In this document: positions 34,655 through 34,735 of the stretch, piece after piece | Layout: each line of letters opens with the position of its first letter | Numbering within the stretch: the stretch's first letter is position 1 | Source of the DNA: Gracilibacillus halophilus YIM-C55.5 | GTDB taxonomy: Bacteria > Bacillota > Bacilli > Bacillales > Amphibacillaceae | Reading direction: 5' to 3' | Assembly (NCBI RefSeq): GCF_000359605.1 | Contig: NZ_APML01000010.1 | Coordinates: 1-34,735 of the forward strand | Length of the DNA: 34,735 nt | The notes under the pieces: model-generated | Database searches by the model: none | What the model was told of the DNA's origin: nothing | Seen by the model: only the letters and a program-made list of their open reading frames with translations | Position numbers and translations under genes: made by a program

Positions 34655-34735
34655 CGATTTTCGCTTCAGACGGGCGCTTGCCGCGGGCACGACCTCAACT
34701 TCCCGAAACTCACAGGTTTCGTTTCGGGTGATTTT
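34655..34735. repeat. GC-rich dispersed repeat, cut by the window edge
   Basis: A sharp change in composition after 34655: GCTTCAGACGGGCGCTTGCC, then GCGGGCACGACCTCA, then CGAAAC...GTTTCG (a short hairpin). It has no open frame. It resembles GC-rich intergenic repeats that I recall from Bacillaceae genomes (CTTCAGxCGGGCGCTTxCCGCGGGCAC). The end lies outside the window. Sequence 34560-34654 is plain AT-rich spacer. Confidence 0.6.

Overview
The window comes from a low-GC, endospore-forming Firmicute of the family Bacillaceae. The evidence is AT-rich coding sequence, AGGAGG-type ribosome binding sites, a valS T-box leader, an rplU leader of the Bacillus type, and sporulation genes (spoVID, ysxE, spoIIB-like, spoIVFA, spoIVFB, spo0B) set among housekeeping genes in nearly the B. 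subtilis order (hemAXCDBL, spoVID, ysxE, valS, folC, comC, spoIIB, radC, mreBCD, minCD, spoIVFAB, rplU, prp, rpmA, spo0B, obg, pheB, pheA). The genus cannot be fixed from this sequence; the extra RNase G gene and GC-rich dispersed repeat would suit a halophilic or alkaliphilic relative (Oceanobacillus or Gracilibacillus type). Layout: 1-556 holds a partial repeat and a membrane protein on the minus strand. 776-7000 is the haem operon from glutamyl-tRNA to uroporphyrinogen III, closed by a strong terminator. 7069-9290 holds the spore-coat genes spoVID and ysxE. 9287-13315 is an accessory stretch between ysxE and valS: a small membrane protein, a c-di-GMP-I riboswitch in front of a 44-codon SinI-like anti-repressor gene, a type II NADH dehydrogenase with a 32-residue membrane peptide, and a FetAB-like ABC exporter. 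13322-18797 is T-box-valS, an inverted-repeat element, a RimK-like ATP-grasp ligase on the minus strand, and folC. 18929-20901 is comC and a spoIIB-like SPOR protein. 21098-22755 is radC, split by a group II intron. 22950-26943 is the shape and division-site block mreBCD-minCD. 26992-28676 is the SpoIVFA/SpoIVFB sigma-K checkpoint pair behind a sigma-E-like promoter. 28691-34543 is rng, rplU-prp-rpmA, spo0B-obg and pheB-pheA. The window ends in a GC-rich dispersed repeat. The two most notable items follow. First, a structurally complete 968-nt group II intron sits inside the JAMM metal-binding motif of radC. It has matching EBS/IBS pairs, domain V, and domain VI with a bulged branch-point A. 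Its only ORF resembles maturase domain X alone, with no reverse transcriptase, so the intron looks like a splicing-dependent passenger with a minimal maturase. Second, a c-di-GMP riboswitch lies directly upstream of an otherwise unannotated SinI-domain peptide gene, which suggests that the second messenger is wired to SinR-type control of biofilm or motility.
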